A stretch of DNA of 64,000 nucleotides from Afipia sp. GAS231 (GCF_900103365.1 NZ_LT629703.1:7116501-7180500), one strand, 5' to 3'; positions 19,756 through 28,615 are shown, counted from the stretch's first letter. Notes: generated by a model not told the origin, from the letters alone. A program made the numbers and translations.

Positions 19756-20313
19756 TCAGGCGCTGCGCCGCCACGGCGTGACGCTGACGTCATAGGTCGC
19801 ATCCAGCATTTGGGGCTCGCCGGCGCGCAGCCCGTGCGCGGCGAGGACCTGCTGCGGCGAACGATCGGGCACCCCCGGGAAGCAGGGCTCGCCGCCCGGC
19901 AGGCGCACGTGCGGCGCCATTGACAGCCAGAACGTGTCGTAGCGGTCCATGAACATGCCGAACACGTAGGGGCCGCCGATGATGGCGACCGTGCCGGAAC
20001 TTACGCCCGCGCGTTCGCAGGCAGCCTCGAACGAAGCGCCGGCGGGATTCCACAGCGTGGATTTCGGATTGGACGGATCGGGTGCGATCGCATCGACGTT
20101 GCGGGTCAGAACGACCCGTTGACGCTTCGGCGAATTCGGCTGGTCCTCGAACGAATTGCGCCCGTGCACGATCAGGTCGGCACGGTCCAGCGCGTCGGTG
20201 AAGAACTTCTTGTCGCCCTCGAACTTAAGTCCCTCCGGCATCACCCGATCGGCGTTCGCCAGCATGCCGTCGCCGGACACGATGACGTAACCTTCGATGC
20301 TAAGCGCCGGCAC
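19756..20313 (-). CDS. Dihydrofolate reductase-like protein
   Basis: 185 residues. It fits the DHFR/RibD C-terminal fold: EGYVIVSGDGMLANADRVMP at the start, a ...ADLIVHGRNSFED... segment and the NADPH-binding VAIIGGPYVFGMFMDRYDTF. It is not a classical FolA because the usual N-terminal folate-site motif is absent, so the substrate may be a pterin, a flavin precursor or something else. It follows the polysaccharide deacetylase gene by 17 bases on the same strand and may be co-transcribed, although no functional link is obvious. Confidence 0.72.
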   Translation of the reverse strand: MPALSIEGYVIVSGDGMLANADRVMPEGLKFEGDKKFFTDALDRADLIVHGRNSFEDQPNSPKRQRVVLTRNVDAIAPDPSNPKSTLWNPAGASFEAACERAGVSSGTVAIIGGPYVFGMFMDRYDTFWLSMAPHVRLPGGEPCFPGVPDRSPQQVLAAHGLRAGEPQMLDATYDVSVTPWRRSA

Positions 20314-20330
20314 GGCCTTGTCGCCGCCGA

Positions 20331-21311
20331 TTATTCCGAAATCGTCTGCACGACGCTGGAAACCGGCCGCGAACTCACGGTCGGCAACTTGGCGTCCTTG
20401 ATGACATCTTCGTCGTACTTGGCGATGGTCTGCACCGGGGCCTTGGCCTTCATCGCCACGACTTTGTAGCCGCCGGCCTTCAGCTTCTTCAAGAGGTCGG
20501 GCAGGGCTTCGGCGGTGTGCTTGTGGAAGTCATGCATCAGGATGATGCCCTTGCCGAGCTTGTCGAGCTTCTTCATCGTGACGTCGATGACGGCCTGCGC
20601 GTTGCGCGCCTTGAAGTCGAACGAGTCGAGGTCGCAGGAGAACATCGCGATGTTGCGGTCGCCGAGATAGGTGACCATTTCCGGCGGGTGCTGCAGGGCC
20701 GGGAAACGGAAGAACGGCGACGGCGAGACGCCGCCCAGCGCCCATTTCACCGCGCTGAAACCCTTCTCGATCTCTTCCTTGCGCTGGTCTTCGGTCAGCT
20801 TCTTGTTGGTCAGCGTCGCATGCGACCAGGTGTGGGTGCCGACGGTGTGGCCGGAGGCGTAAACCTGCTTGATGATTTCCGGATAATAAGTGGCGTGCTT
20901 GCCGATCGAGAAGAAGATGCCGGTGGTGCATTCGTCGGCGAGCGCCTTCAGCACGGCGGGCGTATTCAGCGGCCACGGGCCGTCGTCGAAGGTCAGCACG
21001 ACTTCCTTGTCGCGCAGGAAATCGAGCTGCTTGAAGTGCTCGAAGCCGAAGCCGGGCCCGCCGGTGGTATCGATCTCGACGGTACGTCCGACGCCGAGGG
21101 CGCCGGGGATGTTGCACGCGGCTCTCGCGGGCTGCGCGGGTTGAGCGGAAGCGGGCGCTGCTGCTGCGGCCGGAGCGGGGGCCGCCTGCGCGGCAGGAGC
21201 CGCCGCGGGAGGAGAAGCGGCCCCCTTGGCCGGGGGCGTTTGCGCCCACACCGAACCCGAGGCCAGCAACGAAACCGTGCTCGCAAAGATCAAGCCTGCC
21301 GCGATACGCAT
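20331..21311 (-). CDS. Secreted polysaccharide deacetylase
   Basis: 326 residues from the ATG at 21311, which has AGGGA upstream and starts a clean signal peptide (MRIAAGLIFASTVSLLASGS, cleavage near VWAQ). The frame is open to 21434 but that part is not signal-like. An Ala/Pro-rich linker is followed by a NodB-type domain: VVLTFDDGPWPLNTPAVLKA (catalytic and metal Asp), THTWSHATLTNKKL (metal His pair) and GIILMHDFHKHTAEALPDLL. The enzyme should remove acetyl groups from a cell-wall or capsular N-acetylhexosamine polymer in the periplasm. Confidence 0.88.
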   Translation of the reverse strand: MRIAAGLIFASTVSLLASGSVWAQTPPAKGAASPPAAAPAAQAAPAPAAAAAPASAQPAQPARAACNIPGALGVGRTVEIDTTGGPGFGFEHFKQLDFLRDKEVVLTFDDGPWPLNTPAVLKALADECTTGIFFSIGKHATYYPEIIKQVYASGHTVGTHTWSHATLTNKKLTEDQRKEEIEKGFSAVKWALGGVSPSPFFRFPALQHPPEMVTYLGDRNIAMFSCDLDSFDFKARNAQAVIDVTMKKLDKLGKGIILMHDFHKHTAEALPDLLKKLKAGGYKVVAMKAKAPVQTIAKYDEDVIKDAKLPTVSSRPVSSVVQTISE

Positions 21312-21506
21312 CTTGTTTTCCCTAAATTCGAATCCCGCTCCCGGTATCGGCATTTGTGCCGTTGTCCGGGCGGCTTCCTGCCCCAACCCATCGTACCCTA
21401 GTTGCAGCCGCCCCGCCAAGGCAACGGCTGTCATGCGCGCCTGCGGATTTGTCGTTCAACCGGTTAATTCAGGGGACAGGTTCGCTGCCCCAAGGCGCTC
21501 GTCAGC

Positions 21507-22100
21507 CTAACCGCTGCGTTCGGTGACGTTGTGGCTCAGCGCCCGGGCAATTGCCGTCTTCACGCGGGTATCGGCGGGTTCAATGGACTCCGGGAATACG
21601 TCGGCGATATAGCCGTCGCCGCCGATCAGATACTTGTGGAAGTTCCAGTGTGGAACATCCTTCGGCCGCGCCTCGGCCGCCCATTTGTAGAATGGATGCG
21701 CGTTCGGTCCCTTCACGACGGCTTTCGCGGCCATCGGGAAAGTAACCCCGTATTGGTGTTGCGCGGTCTCGGCGATCTCGGTCGCGCCGCCCGGTTCCTG
21801 GCTGCCGAAATCATTGGAGGGCACGCCCACGATCATCAAGCCACGGTCGTGGAACTCGCTCCACAATTCCTGCAGGCCGCCATATTGCGGCGTGAAGCCA
21901 CAGAGCGAGGCGGTGTTGACGATCAGGATCGGGTGGCCAGCATAATCGGCGAGCCGGATGTCGCCGCCGGCCAATCCCGGAAACGAGAATGCGTAGGCGG
22001 TGATCCGGCTCATGCCGGCTTGCGCGAAGGCTTGTCTGCCCGCCGGCCCGCCAGCGAATGCCGCGAGCGCCGCCGTCATCATGGTTCTGCGGTCGATCAT
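21507..22100 (-). CDS. Exported glutathione peroxidase family protein
   Basis: 197 residues. An N-terminal signal-like segment MIDRRTMMTAALAAFAGGPA precedes the thioredoxin-fold domain. The peroxidatic cysteine lies in NTASLCGFTPQYGGLQELW, with the conserved GVPSNDFGSQEPG and the tryptophan motif HWNFHKYLI. The RR pair at residues 4-5 could indicate Tat export, but the signal is weak. Bacterial enzymes of this family commonly use thioredoxin rather than glutathione. It likely reduces periplasmic hydroperoxides. Confidence 0.86.
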   Translation of the reverse strand: MIDRRTMMTAALAAFAGGPAGRQAFAQAGMSRITAYAFSFPGLAGGDIRLADYAGHPILIVNTASLCGFTPQYGGLQELWSEFHDRGLMIVGVPSNDFGSQEPGGATEIAETAQHQYGVTFPMAAKAVVKGPNAHPFYKWAAEARPKDVPHWNFHKYLIGGDGYIADVFPESIEPADTRVKTAIARALSHNVTERSG

Positions 22101-22179
22101 GGATGGCCCGGGCTACGGTTCGACAGCCGCAAGCATAGCGCAAAGCGGCAAGGGTCGCCGCTCAACAAGCCGTTATGAA

Positions 22180-24114
22180 TTACCGTAGCGAGACGATGAA
22201 ATCGGTGCCTTCGCCGGTTTCGCCCTGGTTGATGCCCTGGTCGGATACGATGATCGAACCACCGGTGGTCAGTGCCTCGGTGATGCGCGCCATCGCATCC
22301 TGCGGGATCGTGATGCGGTCCAGCGCCTCGGCGGGGGTATCCGGCGTGGGCAGGGGCTTCGCCTCGGCAGGCGATGCCGCGCTCTTGCGACGGCGTGCCG
22401 AACGATCGTCATCGTCATTGCGGGCTGCGTTGCGGGCGGTCACCGGCAGCGTCACCACCGACCAGCGCAACAGGTTCGGGTCGCTCTTGTCGGCTTCCGC
22501 GGTGAAGACATGCGTGCCCAGCGGCCGGTCGCTCGGCGCGATGGTCACGGGCACATCGAACAGCGGAGAAAAATTCTGGCGAACGTAGAGCTTGGAGTCC
22601 TTGCGGCTCACGAACACCGCGATCTGGCCGGTACGCTTGGGTTCGACTTTCGCGGCCTTCTCGACGCCGGGCAGGCGAGCCGTATCTTTCTTCGCATCAG
22701 CCGCCGGCGCGTCGGCAGTCGCCTTGGCCGGCTCCGCCGGCTTTTCGACAGCCGTGGTCTCGGTGGCCTTGGTTTCCACAGCCTTCGGTTCGACGGCGCT
22801 GGTCACTTCCGTCTTGGCCGCTTCGGTCTTCACTTCGTCTGACTTTTCAGTCGACTTGGCTTCAACAGACTTGGCGTCAACAGACTTGGCTTGAACCTTC
22901 GGCTCAACCGGCTTGTCTTCGATCTTCGTGCTGGCCGTCACTTCGCCTGCGGCGGTGATGGCGGCTTGCGCGGGCGCCTCGTCGGTCTTGTTTTCGACCG
23001 ACCCGGTCTCGTCGGATTTTGCGTCGGCTACCGATGCTTCCGCCGACTTGTTGTCGGACGAAACTGTATCGGCGCTCTTGGCAGGAGTGGATTGCGCGTC
23101 TGCCTTCGATTCTGATTTCGGCGCTTCGGTTTTCGCTTCAGCACTCACGGCTTCGCTGGAAGCCGGCTTGCCACCCGTGGCATCTGACATCGTGACGGCG
23201 ACATTCGTGGCCGGCATCGCGCCGCTGGCATCCGCGGTGCGGAGCGGAGAGGCGTGACCTACGGTCGAGCGGAGTTCGAGGCTCCCCTCCAAATTCGCAG
23301 ACTTGGAATTCGCAGACTTGGAATTCTCGGACTTGATGGCCGAGCCGGCGTCCGCGCCCTTGTCGCTCTTCACCGCCGGCATGTCTGCCTTGGGCAAATC
23401 GCTTTTGGGCTCATCGGCAACGACTGGCTGCGGCGCGATCTTCTGGGCCACCAGCAGCGGATGCGAGAAACTGGCAGGCGTCATCTCGCCAGGCGTCACG
23501 ACCACGCGGGCGCCCATCCTGGTCCAGTTCCACATCTTCACGGCAAACGCCATCGGCATGCGGATGCAGCCGTGCGATGCCGGATAGCCCGGCAGCACGC
23601 CGGCATGCATCGCCACACCCGACCAGGTGATGCGTTGCATATAGGGCATCGGCGCGCCGCTATAGATGTTGGAATGGTGGAACTTGTGCTTCTGGATGAT
23701 GCTGAAGACGCCCATCGGGGTCGAGTGACCCTTCATGCCGGTGGACACCGGACTTTCAGCGAACAGCCCGTTGGAGTCGTAGATTCGGACTCTTTGCTTG
23801 TCGATCGAGACCGCAATGATCAGCGGTCCCTGCGGCTTGGCGCCGGTTTCCTTTTCCGCCGCCGGATGCTTGCCGGCTGAATTCTTTCGCGTGTTCCGCT
23901 GGCGCCGCGGCTGCGCCGACGGCATTGGCCGGGAATAGCCGGAATCGGAGTCCTGATAGTAGAACAGCGCCGCATCTGCCTGCGAGGCGGCGCCAAAGGT
24001 GCCTGCCGCCGTCAACACCGCAATCTGCCAAAACCCGACGCTTCTGGACCGCTGGTCCGCAACCTTCACGTGCGCACTACAGGCACTCAAAATCCGATAC
24101 TCGGTCACGCGCAT
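22180..24114 (-). CDS. Large L,D-transpeptidase (YkuD domain) with Ala/Lys/Glu-rich linker
   Basis: 644 residues from the ATG at 24114, chosen because GAGG lies 5 bases upstream. Longer ATGs at 24159 and beyond lack a ribosome site. After an N-terminal hydrophobic segment ending in QADA, the YkuD domain spans about residues 97-206 with the catalytic motif YPASHGCIRMP (Cys about 183). A 250-residue low-complexity linker rich in KSADTVSS/AKSVEAKS-like units follows. The last 150 residues form a second folded region (QIAVFVSRKDSKLYVRQNFS) resembling another YkuD-type strand set without a catalytic cysteine. It probably cross-links peptidoglycan or tethers envelope proteins. Confidence 0.88.
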   Translation of the reverse strand: MRVTEYRILSACSAHVKVADQRSRSVGFWQIAVLTAAGTFGAASQADAALFYYQDSDSGYSRPMPSAQPRRQRNTRKNSAGKHPAAEKETGAKPQGPLIIAVSIDKQRVRIYDSNGLFAESPVSTGMKGHSTPMGVFSIIQKHKFHHSNIYSGAPMPYMQRITWSGVAMHAGVLPGYPASHGCIRMPMAFAVKMWNWTRMGARVVVTPGEMTPASFSHPLLVAQKIAPQPVVADEPKSDLPKADMPAVKSDKGADAGSAIKSENSKSANSKSANLEGSLELRSTVGHASPLRTADASGAMPATNVAVTMSDATGGKPASSEAVSAEAKTEAPKSESKADAQSTPAKSADTVSSDNKSAEASVADAKSDETGSVENKTDEAPAQAAITAAGEVTASTKIEDKPVEPKVQAKSVDAKSVEAKSTEKSDEVKTEAAKTEVTSAVEPKAVETKATETTAVEKPAEPAKATADAPAADAKKDTARLPGVEKAAKVEPKRTGQIAVFVSRKDSKLYVRQNFSPLFDVPVTIAPSDRPLGTHVFTAEADKSDPNLLRWSVVTLPVTARNAARNDDDDRSARRRKSAASPAEAKPLPTPDTPAEALDRITIPQDAMARITEALTTGGSIIVSDQGINQGETGEGTDFIVSLR

Positions 24115-24353
24115 AATCCTCGAATTCCAGAACTTCGAATCCAGTGGCCCAATATTCATTTGTTGTCGCAGACGCGAAAAGCGTTCACCAGCGTAAGCCT
24201 TCCAAGGCCGATGCTTTTCGCCCTGAGCGTAGCAAAAAAGCCTCACATTCCGTTAAACGTGCAGACCCGCTGGAGCCCGGCGGCCTTCCTGTGGGGCATT
24301 CCGCCATTACATAGCCAACGAGGCGTTTCGCGGCTTTTGCAGTGGAGATATCA

Positions 24354-24902
24354 ATGGCATCCAAGGCCATCGTAAAGTGTGACGGGAAGTGGAGAATTGT
24401 GGCCTTGGCGGTGCTGGCGCTGACATTTTGGCAGGCCAGCCCGGTTTCGGCCGCCGACGAGCCAGATCTGATCTTCCGCCGCTCGACCGTGTTCAAGTGG
24501 GTTAGCCCGAACGACAAGCTGGCGACCTATGGCGTCGACGACCCCGAGGTCGAGGGCGTCGCCTGCCACTTCACGATACCGGAGAAGGGCGGCTTCAAGG
24601 GCTGGCTGGGCCTCGCCGAGGAGGTCTCGGACATTTCGCTGGCCTGCCGCCAGATCGGGCCGATCCGCTTCAAGGACAAGATGGGGCAGGGTGACGACAT
24701 GTTCCGCCAGCGCCGCTCGCTGTTCTTCAAGAAGATGCAGATCGTACGCGGCTGCGACGCCAAGCGTAACGTTCTGGTCTACATGGTCTATTCGGATAAA
24801 CTGATCGAAGGTTCACCCAAAAACTCGACCTCCTCGGTACCGATCATGCCGTGGGGGGCAGCCGATGCCGCGGTCCAGAAGTGCGGTGAGTTCGTTCAGT
24901 GA
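24354..24902 (+). CDS. creA: CreA family periplasmic protein
   Basis: 182 residues from the ATG at 24354, with GGAG 8 bases upstream. An in-frame GTG at 24342 is less likely. A signal peptide (IVALAVLALTFWQASPVSAA) precedes the conserved domain: FRRSTVFKWVSPNDKL, GVACHFTIPEKGGFKGWLGL and VYMVYSDKLIEGSPKNS, all typical of CreA. The function of CreA is unknown, though the gene is widespread in Proteobacteria. It is divergent from the L,D-transpeptidase across 239 bases. Confidence 0.9.
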   Translation: MASKAIVKCDGKWRIVALAVLALTFWQASPVSAADEPDLIFRRSTVFKWVSPNDKLATYGVDDPEVEGVACHFTIPEKGGFKGWLGLAEEVSDISLACRQIGPIRFKDKMGQGDDMFRQRRSLFFKKMQIVRGCDAKRNVLVYMVYSDKLIEGSPKNSTSSVPIMPWGAADAAVQKCGEFVQ

Positions 24903-24945
24903 TTTTTAGTTCGGGTCCCGGGCGAGCCGCTCGGGCTTACTGCTT

Positions 24946-24963
24946 GATAAGCCGGGGCTTATC
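24946..24963. terminator. Short hairpin between convergent genes
   Basis: GATAAGCC, GG, GGCTTATC is a perfect 8-bp stem with a 2-base centre. It lies 43 bases after creA and overlaps the last codon of the opposite 91-residue frame. There is no clear T-tract on either side. Confidence 0.35.
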
Positions 24964-25234
24964 GCTTGGCCGGATTGGAATATTGGCGAACCTCGGAGCC
25001 CCTGACGGCCTTGGGCTCGCGGCATCCGACCAGATGAACGAATTTCTGCGGCGCCGATAGATTGCCGCGGAATTCACCACCTTGTTGCGACATCGCGCCA
25101 CAAAGCGGCTCCGTCTTCAGGGAACTGTCGATCCGCTGTTCGGAAGAGCCGTTACGCCCTGACAGTTCAACCGCCGGCTGGCCGGGTTTGCGGGTCGGGC
25201 TTTGCTTGCCAACTTCAATGTTGCCATTGCCCAC
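24959..25234 (-). CDS. Hypothetical protein, 91 aa
   Basis: GTG start at 25234 with AAAGGA 6 bases upstream. The product is hydrophilic and basic with three cysteines (EPLCGAMSQQGGEFRGNLSA and HLVGCREPKAV) and no signal peptide. It lies opposite creA and is divergent from the secreted peptide genes. I do not recognise a family. The Cys-containing C-terminal half could be a small structural motif. The frame is modest in length, so it may be spurious. Confidence 0.4.
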   Translation of the reverse strand: MGNGNIEVGKQSPTRKPGQPAVELSGRNGSSEQRIDSSLKTEPLCGAMSQQGGEFRGNLSAPQKFVHLVGCREPKAVRGSEVRQYSNPAKR

Positions 25235-25459
25235 GACTGCTATCCTTTGTTGAGGAGGGGTTACAACGCGCCTTCACTCGGAAAGTTGCACATCGTCCGA
25301 CTGAGTCGTTTTTGCCGAAGCTTCGGTTCACGACCGGCCCGGTTTGCGAGCGGCTTCTGTTACAGAAAAACCTTAAGAACTCGCCTCGTCGGCTCGAACC
25401 CGCCTGGTTCGGCGGGCGTCTCACCTCCAGATGGTACTCGAAATGGTTGGAGATGTCAG

Positions 25460-25621
25460 ATGCGAGTTCTCAGCTACATGTTCGCCCTGGTTTTCTTCCT
25501 GACCGGTCCGTCAATGGCAGGCAGTGCCGATCGCGACATGCCGGGTGTCGGAACGTTCGCCTATTGCGGGTCTCCGGTGGTGACGCCGGCGCCGGCGATT
25601 ATGGCAGCGGTTAGCCAGTAA
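25460..25621 (+). CDS. Small secreted peptide, 53 aa, tandem copy 1
   Basis: ATG at 25460 preceded by GGAGATGTCAG. The product opens with a signal peptide (MRVLSYMFALVFFLTGPSMA) and leaves a mature peptide of about 33 residues containing PGVGTFAYCGSPVVT. By eye it matches the peptide at 25841-26002 at 27 of 53 positions, with no gaps. It has a single cysteine, absent from copy 2. Function is unknown. The paralogy with identical length strongly supports that both are real genes. Confidence 0.7.
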   Translation: MRVLSYMFALVFFLTGPSMAGSADRDMPGVGTFAYCGSPVVTPAPAIMAAVSQ

Positions 25622-25840
25622 CCAGGCCAACTCCTGCCAATTGCGATCGGGGAGCGTGTCACTCCGCTGAAATCATTAATTTTTTATCGCCAATGTTTCG
25701 TCCCGCCCGACTGACGAAACAAATCGCGGCCGCGACGAAACCATTTTCCCCTTTTGGCGCAGATATCCGGAAACAGCTCACGGTTATCAAGCTCCCAACG
25801 AAACGGCGGGGACCGCCGCACCGAAACCGGAGACAGTCAG

Positions 25841-26002
25841 ATGCGGACCATCAGCTTCATCCTCGCCTTCGCCTTCATCCTGGCTGGTCCCTCAATGGCG
25901 GGTTCGTCCGAGAGCGGCCTGCCGGGCATCGGTACCTTCTCCTACAACGGTTCCCCGGCAGTCACCTCGGCACCCCAGCTGATGCTGGTCGCGGCCAAGT
26001 AA
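25841..26002 (+). CDS. Small secreted peptide, 53 aa, tandem copy 2
   Basis: ATG at 25841 preceded by GGAGACAGTCAG, nearly the same leader as copy 1. A signal peptide (MRTISFILAFAFILAGPSMA) is followed by a mature peptide with PGIGTFSYNGSPAVTSAP. The block GPSMAGS is identical in both copies, as are the spacing and the length. The cysteine of copy 1 is an asparagine here. A secreted 140-residue protein follows 57 bases later. Confidence 0.7.
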   Translation: MRTISFILAFAFILAGPSMAGSSESGLPGIGTFSYNGSPAVTSAPQLMLVAAK

Positions 26003-26059
26003 GTGCAGCGGACAATCTCCACGAAATTGCCTCAAGAAATTCGCCGGTAAAGGCTCTGA

Positions 26060-26482
26060 ATGTTTGTTCGTATTTGCTCTGCCGCGATCGCGGCCTTTGT
26101 TTTCGCCTCCGTTCTGGTCGGCGGCTCGGCGCAAGCGCAAGTCAAAGGCCAGGTACAGGCCCAGCTTCAGCCGATGCCCCTGCGTTCCCTGTTCCGGGTC
26201 CCCGATCCGCGTGGCGAGTTCGTGCGGCTGTGCGCGCCTCATATGGTCGGGCGCTGGGCGCATCCCGAAACCGTCTGCGGCTGTCTGCACGACTATGCCG
26301 CCGCGACTGTGGAAGATACCGACCTCCGCGAAGCCCTGCTGCGCGGCATCAGCGAGACCGGCGTGCCGACCATCGAGACCGATTGGGTGCCGCTGTCGAA
26401 GCAATCCGAGATCGGACCGACCTTCACCAAGATCGCCAAGCCAACGCTGCAATGCATGTTCGAACCGTCGACGAACCAGTAA
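26060..26482 (+). CDS. Secreted hypothetical protein, 140 aa
   Basis: ATG at 26060 with AAAGG upstream. The signal peptide is clear (IAAFVFASVLVGGSAQAQ). The mature part contains four cysteines (RLCAPHMVGRWAHPETVCGC and LQCMFEP), suggesting disulfides in the periplasm, and a helical middle (DLREALLRGISETGVPTIE). It lies directly after the tandem peptides and may be transcribed with them. I recognise no domain. Confidence 0.65.
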   Translation: MFVRICSAAIAAFVFASVLVGGSAQAQVKGQVQAQLQPMPLRSLFRVPDPRGEFVRLCAPHMVGRWAHPETVCGCLHDYAAATVEDTDLREALLRGISETGVPTIETDWVPLSKQSEIGPTFTKIAKPTLQCMFEPSTNQ

Positions 26483-26613
26483 GCGCGCGCTTCGGACCCA
26501 ACATCCCCACCACTCTGATCTGACCCTGCGGCGAGCCGCTTGCGGGCTCGACATGCCAGTCGCTGCCAATGTAAGCAGTGGACCGTCGACGATCCCTTTG
26601 CGTGAGTCATCCA

Positions 26614-27840
26614 ATGCAGCCGGGGCGAATCCTGCTTTCATGCGCGGTGCTTGTCGCGCTGACCCTTCCGGCCGGCGCGGCGCCTGACGAGGATTTGCTC
26701 GGCAAGGCGGCGGGCTACCCGATCGGCAAAGCTGCCAACTGGTTCTTCGACGAAGGCGTACGGGTCGGGTCGTTCAGCCGTCTCGACAGTTTCCTGCCGC
26801 ATTATATCTTGCGGAAGGCGGCCGCGCCGCTGACGCTTCCCAAAGCCGCAAGCGAGCCGAAGCTCACCTATCGCTTCGAAAAGCAGACCTATTCGCTCGA
26901 CGATTTTCTGGCGCACCAGCGCGTGACCGGCCTGCTCGTGATCAAGGACGGCCAGCTCCTGGCCGAACGCTATCAATACGACCGGACGGCAGCGGATCGC
27001 TTCGTGTCGCACTCGATGGCGAAGTCGATCGTCAGCCTCGCCATCGGAATGGCGCTGACCGAGAACAAGATCGCCTCGCTCGACGATACCGTCGCCAAAT
27101 ATGTCCGGGATCTCGCCGGCAATCCCTATGGCGAAACCGCGATCCGCAACATCCTGCGGATGGCGTCCGGCGTGCCGTTCAACGAGGTCTATGACGGCAA
27201 CGACGACAGTTCGAAGTTCAACCGGATCCGGCTGACACGCGACTCCATCACGGCGCTGCGCGCGTTCCCGACGCGCGAGGTGGAGCAGGGCACACAATTC
27301 CACTACGCGTCCAACCAGACGGTGGTGCTGACGCTGTTGCTGCGCGCGGTGACCGGCACCAGCTTAAGCGACTATCTGACCCCGCGGCTGTGGCAGCCGA
27401 TGGGCGCGGAGGCCGACGCGACCTGGATCAAGACCCGGGATGGCACCGAGACCGGCTCGGGAAATTTCAACGCCATCCTGCGCGACTTTGGCCGGCTTGG
27501 AATCCTGCTCGCCAATGACGGCGCCGTCGGGGACAGGCAGATTGTGCCGAAGGACTATCTGCTCGATGCGACCGACTGGCACCGCCAGCCCGATGCGTTC
27601 AAGCCGAACAAGGCGACGCCGTATTTCGGCTATGGCTACCAGTTCTGGCTGTTTCCCGGCGAAAAGCGGCGGTTCGCACTGCTCGGCGTCTACGGCCAGT
27701 CGATCTTTGTCGACCCCGAACTGAAGCTGGTGCTGGTGATTACGGCGGCGGCAAAGAACGCCAGCGTCGGCAAGGAACCATTCGCCCGCGAGCGCGACGC
27801 GCTCTGGCGCGGTATCGTCGGCCAATACGGAAGCTGGTAG
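26614..27840 (+). CDS. Periplasmic serine hydrolase, beta-lactamase/class C type
   Basis: 408 residues from the ATG at 26614, which begins a signal peptide (MQPGRILLSCAVLVALTLPA). The catalytic SxxK appears as SHSMAKS (Ser about 134, Lys about 137) and the tyrosine motif as FHYASN (Tyr about 231). The arrangement fits class C beta-lactamase-like esterases and 6-aminohexanoate-dimer hydrolases rather than true beta-lactamases. The substrate is unknown. A SnoaL-like secreted protein follows after a 34-base gap, probably in the same transcript. Confidence 0.86.
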   Translation: MQPGRILLSCAVLVALTLPAGAAPDEDLLGKAAGYPIGKAANWFFDEGVRVGSFSRLDSFLPHYILRKAAAPLTLPKAASEPKLTYRFEKQTYSLDDFLAHQRVTGLLVIKDGQLLAERYQYDRTAADRFVSHSMAKSIVSLAIGMALTENKIASLDDTVAKYVRDLAGNPYGETAIRNILRMASGVPFNEVYDGNDDSSKFNRIRLTRDSITALRAFPTREVEQGTQFHYASNQTVVLTLLLRAVTGTSLSDYLTPRLWQPMGAEADATWIKTRDGTETGSGNFNAILRDFGRLGILLANDGAVGDRQIVPKDYLLDATDWHRQPDAFKPNKATPYFGYGYQFWLFPGEKRRFALLGVYGQSIFVDPELKLVLVITAAAKNASVGKEPFARERDALWRGIVGQYGSW

Positions 27841-27874
27841 CTTTCGGCCGGTTTCGTTGCACGGAGGAACTGTC

Positions 27875-28324
27875 ATGCGATCCATCCTGATCGGTCTCGT
27901 CGGCCTGTTGACGCTTGCGGTGCCCTCGGCGTTCGCGGCGGATGCGGCGACACAGGAGGCCAACAAAAAGACCGTCCTCGAATTCTACGAGACCGGACTC
28001 AACCAGAAGGACTTCGACGCCGCCGCGAAATTCTTCGGGCCGCGTTATGTCCAGCACAATCCGACCGCGCCTGATGGCATCGAGGGATTCAAGGCTTTCC
28101 TCGCTTTCCTGCGTGAGAAATTTCCGGACTCACACAGCGAGATCAAGCGCGCCTTCGCCGAGGGCGATTTTGTGATCCTGCACGTCCACAGCGTGCGCGA
28201 GAAGGGTACGCGAGGGCGCGCCATCGTCGATATTTTCAGGCTTGAAAACGGCAAGATCGTCGAGCATTGGGACGTTGCGCAGGAGATTCCGGAGAAGCCT
28301 GCCAACAGCAACAGCATGTTCTAG
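27875..28324 (+). CDS. Secreted SnoaL/NTF2-like protein
   Basis: 149 residues from the ATG at 27875, with GGAGG 7 bases upstream. A signal peptide (ILIGLVGLLTLAVPSAFAA) precedes a SnoaL-like cone fold: VLEFYETGLNQKDFDAAAKF, YVQHNPTAPDGIEGFKAFLA and a C-terminal GKIVEHWDVAQEIP. Such proteins are often isomerases or ligand-binding scaffolds and are frequently annotated simply as ester cyclase-like. It follows the serine hydrolase. Confidence 0.8.
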   Translation: MRSILIGLVGLLTLAVPSAFAADAATQEANKKTVLEFYETGLNQKDFDAAAKFFGPRYVQHNPTAPDGIEGFKAFLAFLREKFPDSHSEIKRAFAEGDFVILHVHSVREKGTRGRAIVDIFRLENGKIVEHWDVAQEIPEKPANSNSMF

Positions 28325-28348
28325 GGAGCAGGGCCCGCGCAGCGCGAC

Positions 28349-28615
28349 TTACCGTTTCTTGGGTCCCAGCCGCGGAATGCATTTGGCGGAGCGCACCACA
28401 CCCGTCGGCGTCATCTTCGCGCCCGAGACTTCCTTGATCTGCCCGGCCGGGCACGATCCGTCGTCGACCATGATGCGCTGGCCGAGCCGCAAATCGACGA
28501 TATCCTGCTCGCGCGAGACCTGCTGCGCGAGCACGGGTGTGCCGAGCAGCAGAACGAGCCCCAAGGACAGGGCGGCCGTTGCAATCCTCACGGTCGTCAA
28601 ATCGATGTTCCTCAC
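28349..28615 (-). CDS. Small secreted hypothetical protein, 88 aa
   Basis: The GTG start at 28615 overlaps the TGA of the upstream 50-residue gene as GTGA, implying translational coupling. A second GTG at 28591 would give 80 residues. A hydrophobic signal segment (IATAALSLGLVLLLGTPVLA) is followed by a mature part with two cysteines: IVDLRLGQRIMVDDGSCPAG and GVVRSAKCIPRLG. The pattern suggests a small disulfide-bonded periplasmic protein. No function known. Confidence 0.6.
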   Translation of the reverse strand: MRNIDLTTVRIATAALSLGLVLLLGTPVLAQQVSREQDIVDLRLGQRIMVDDGSCPAGQIKEVSGAKMTPTGVVRSAKCIPRLGPKKR

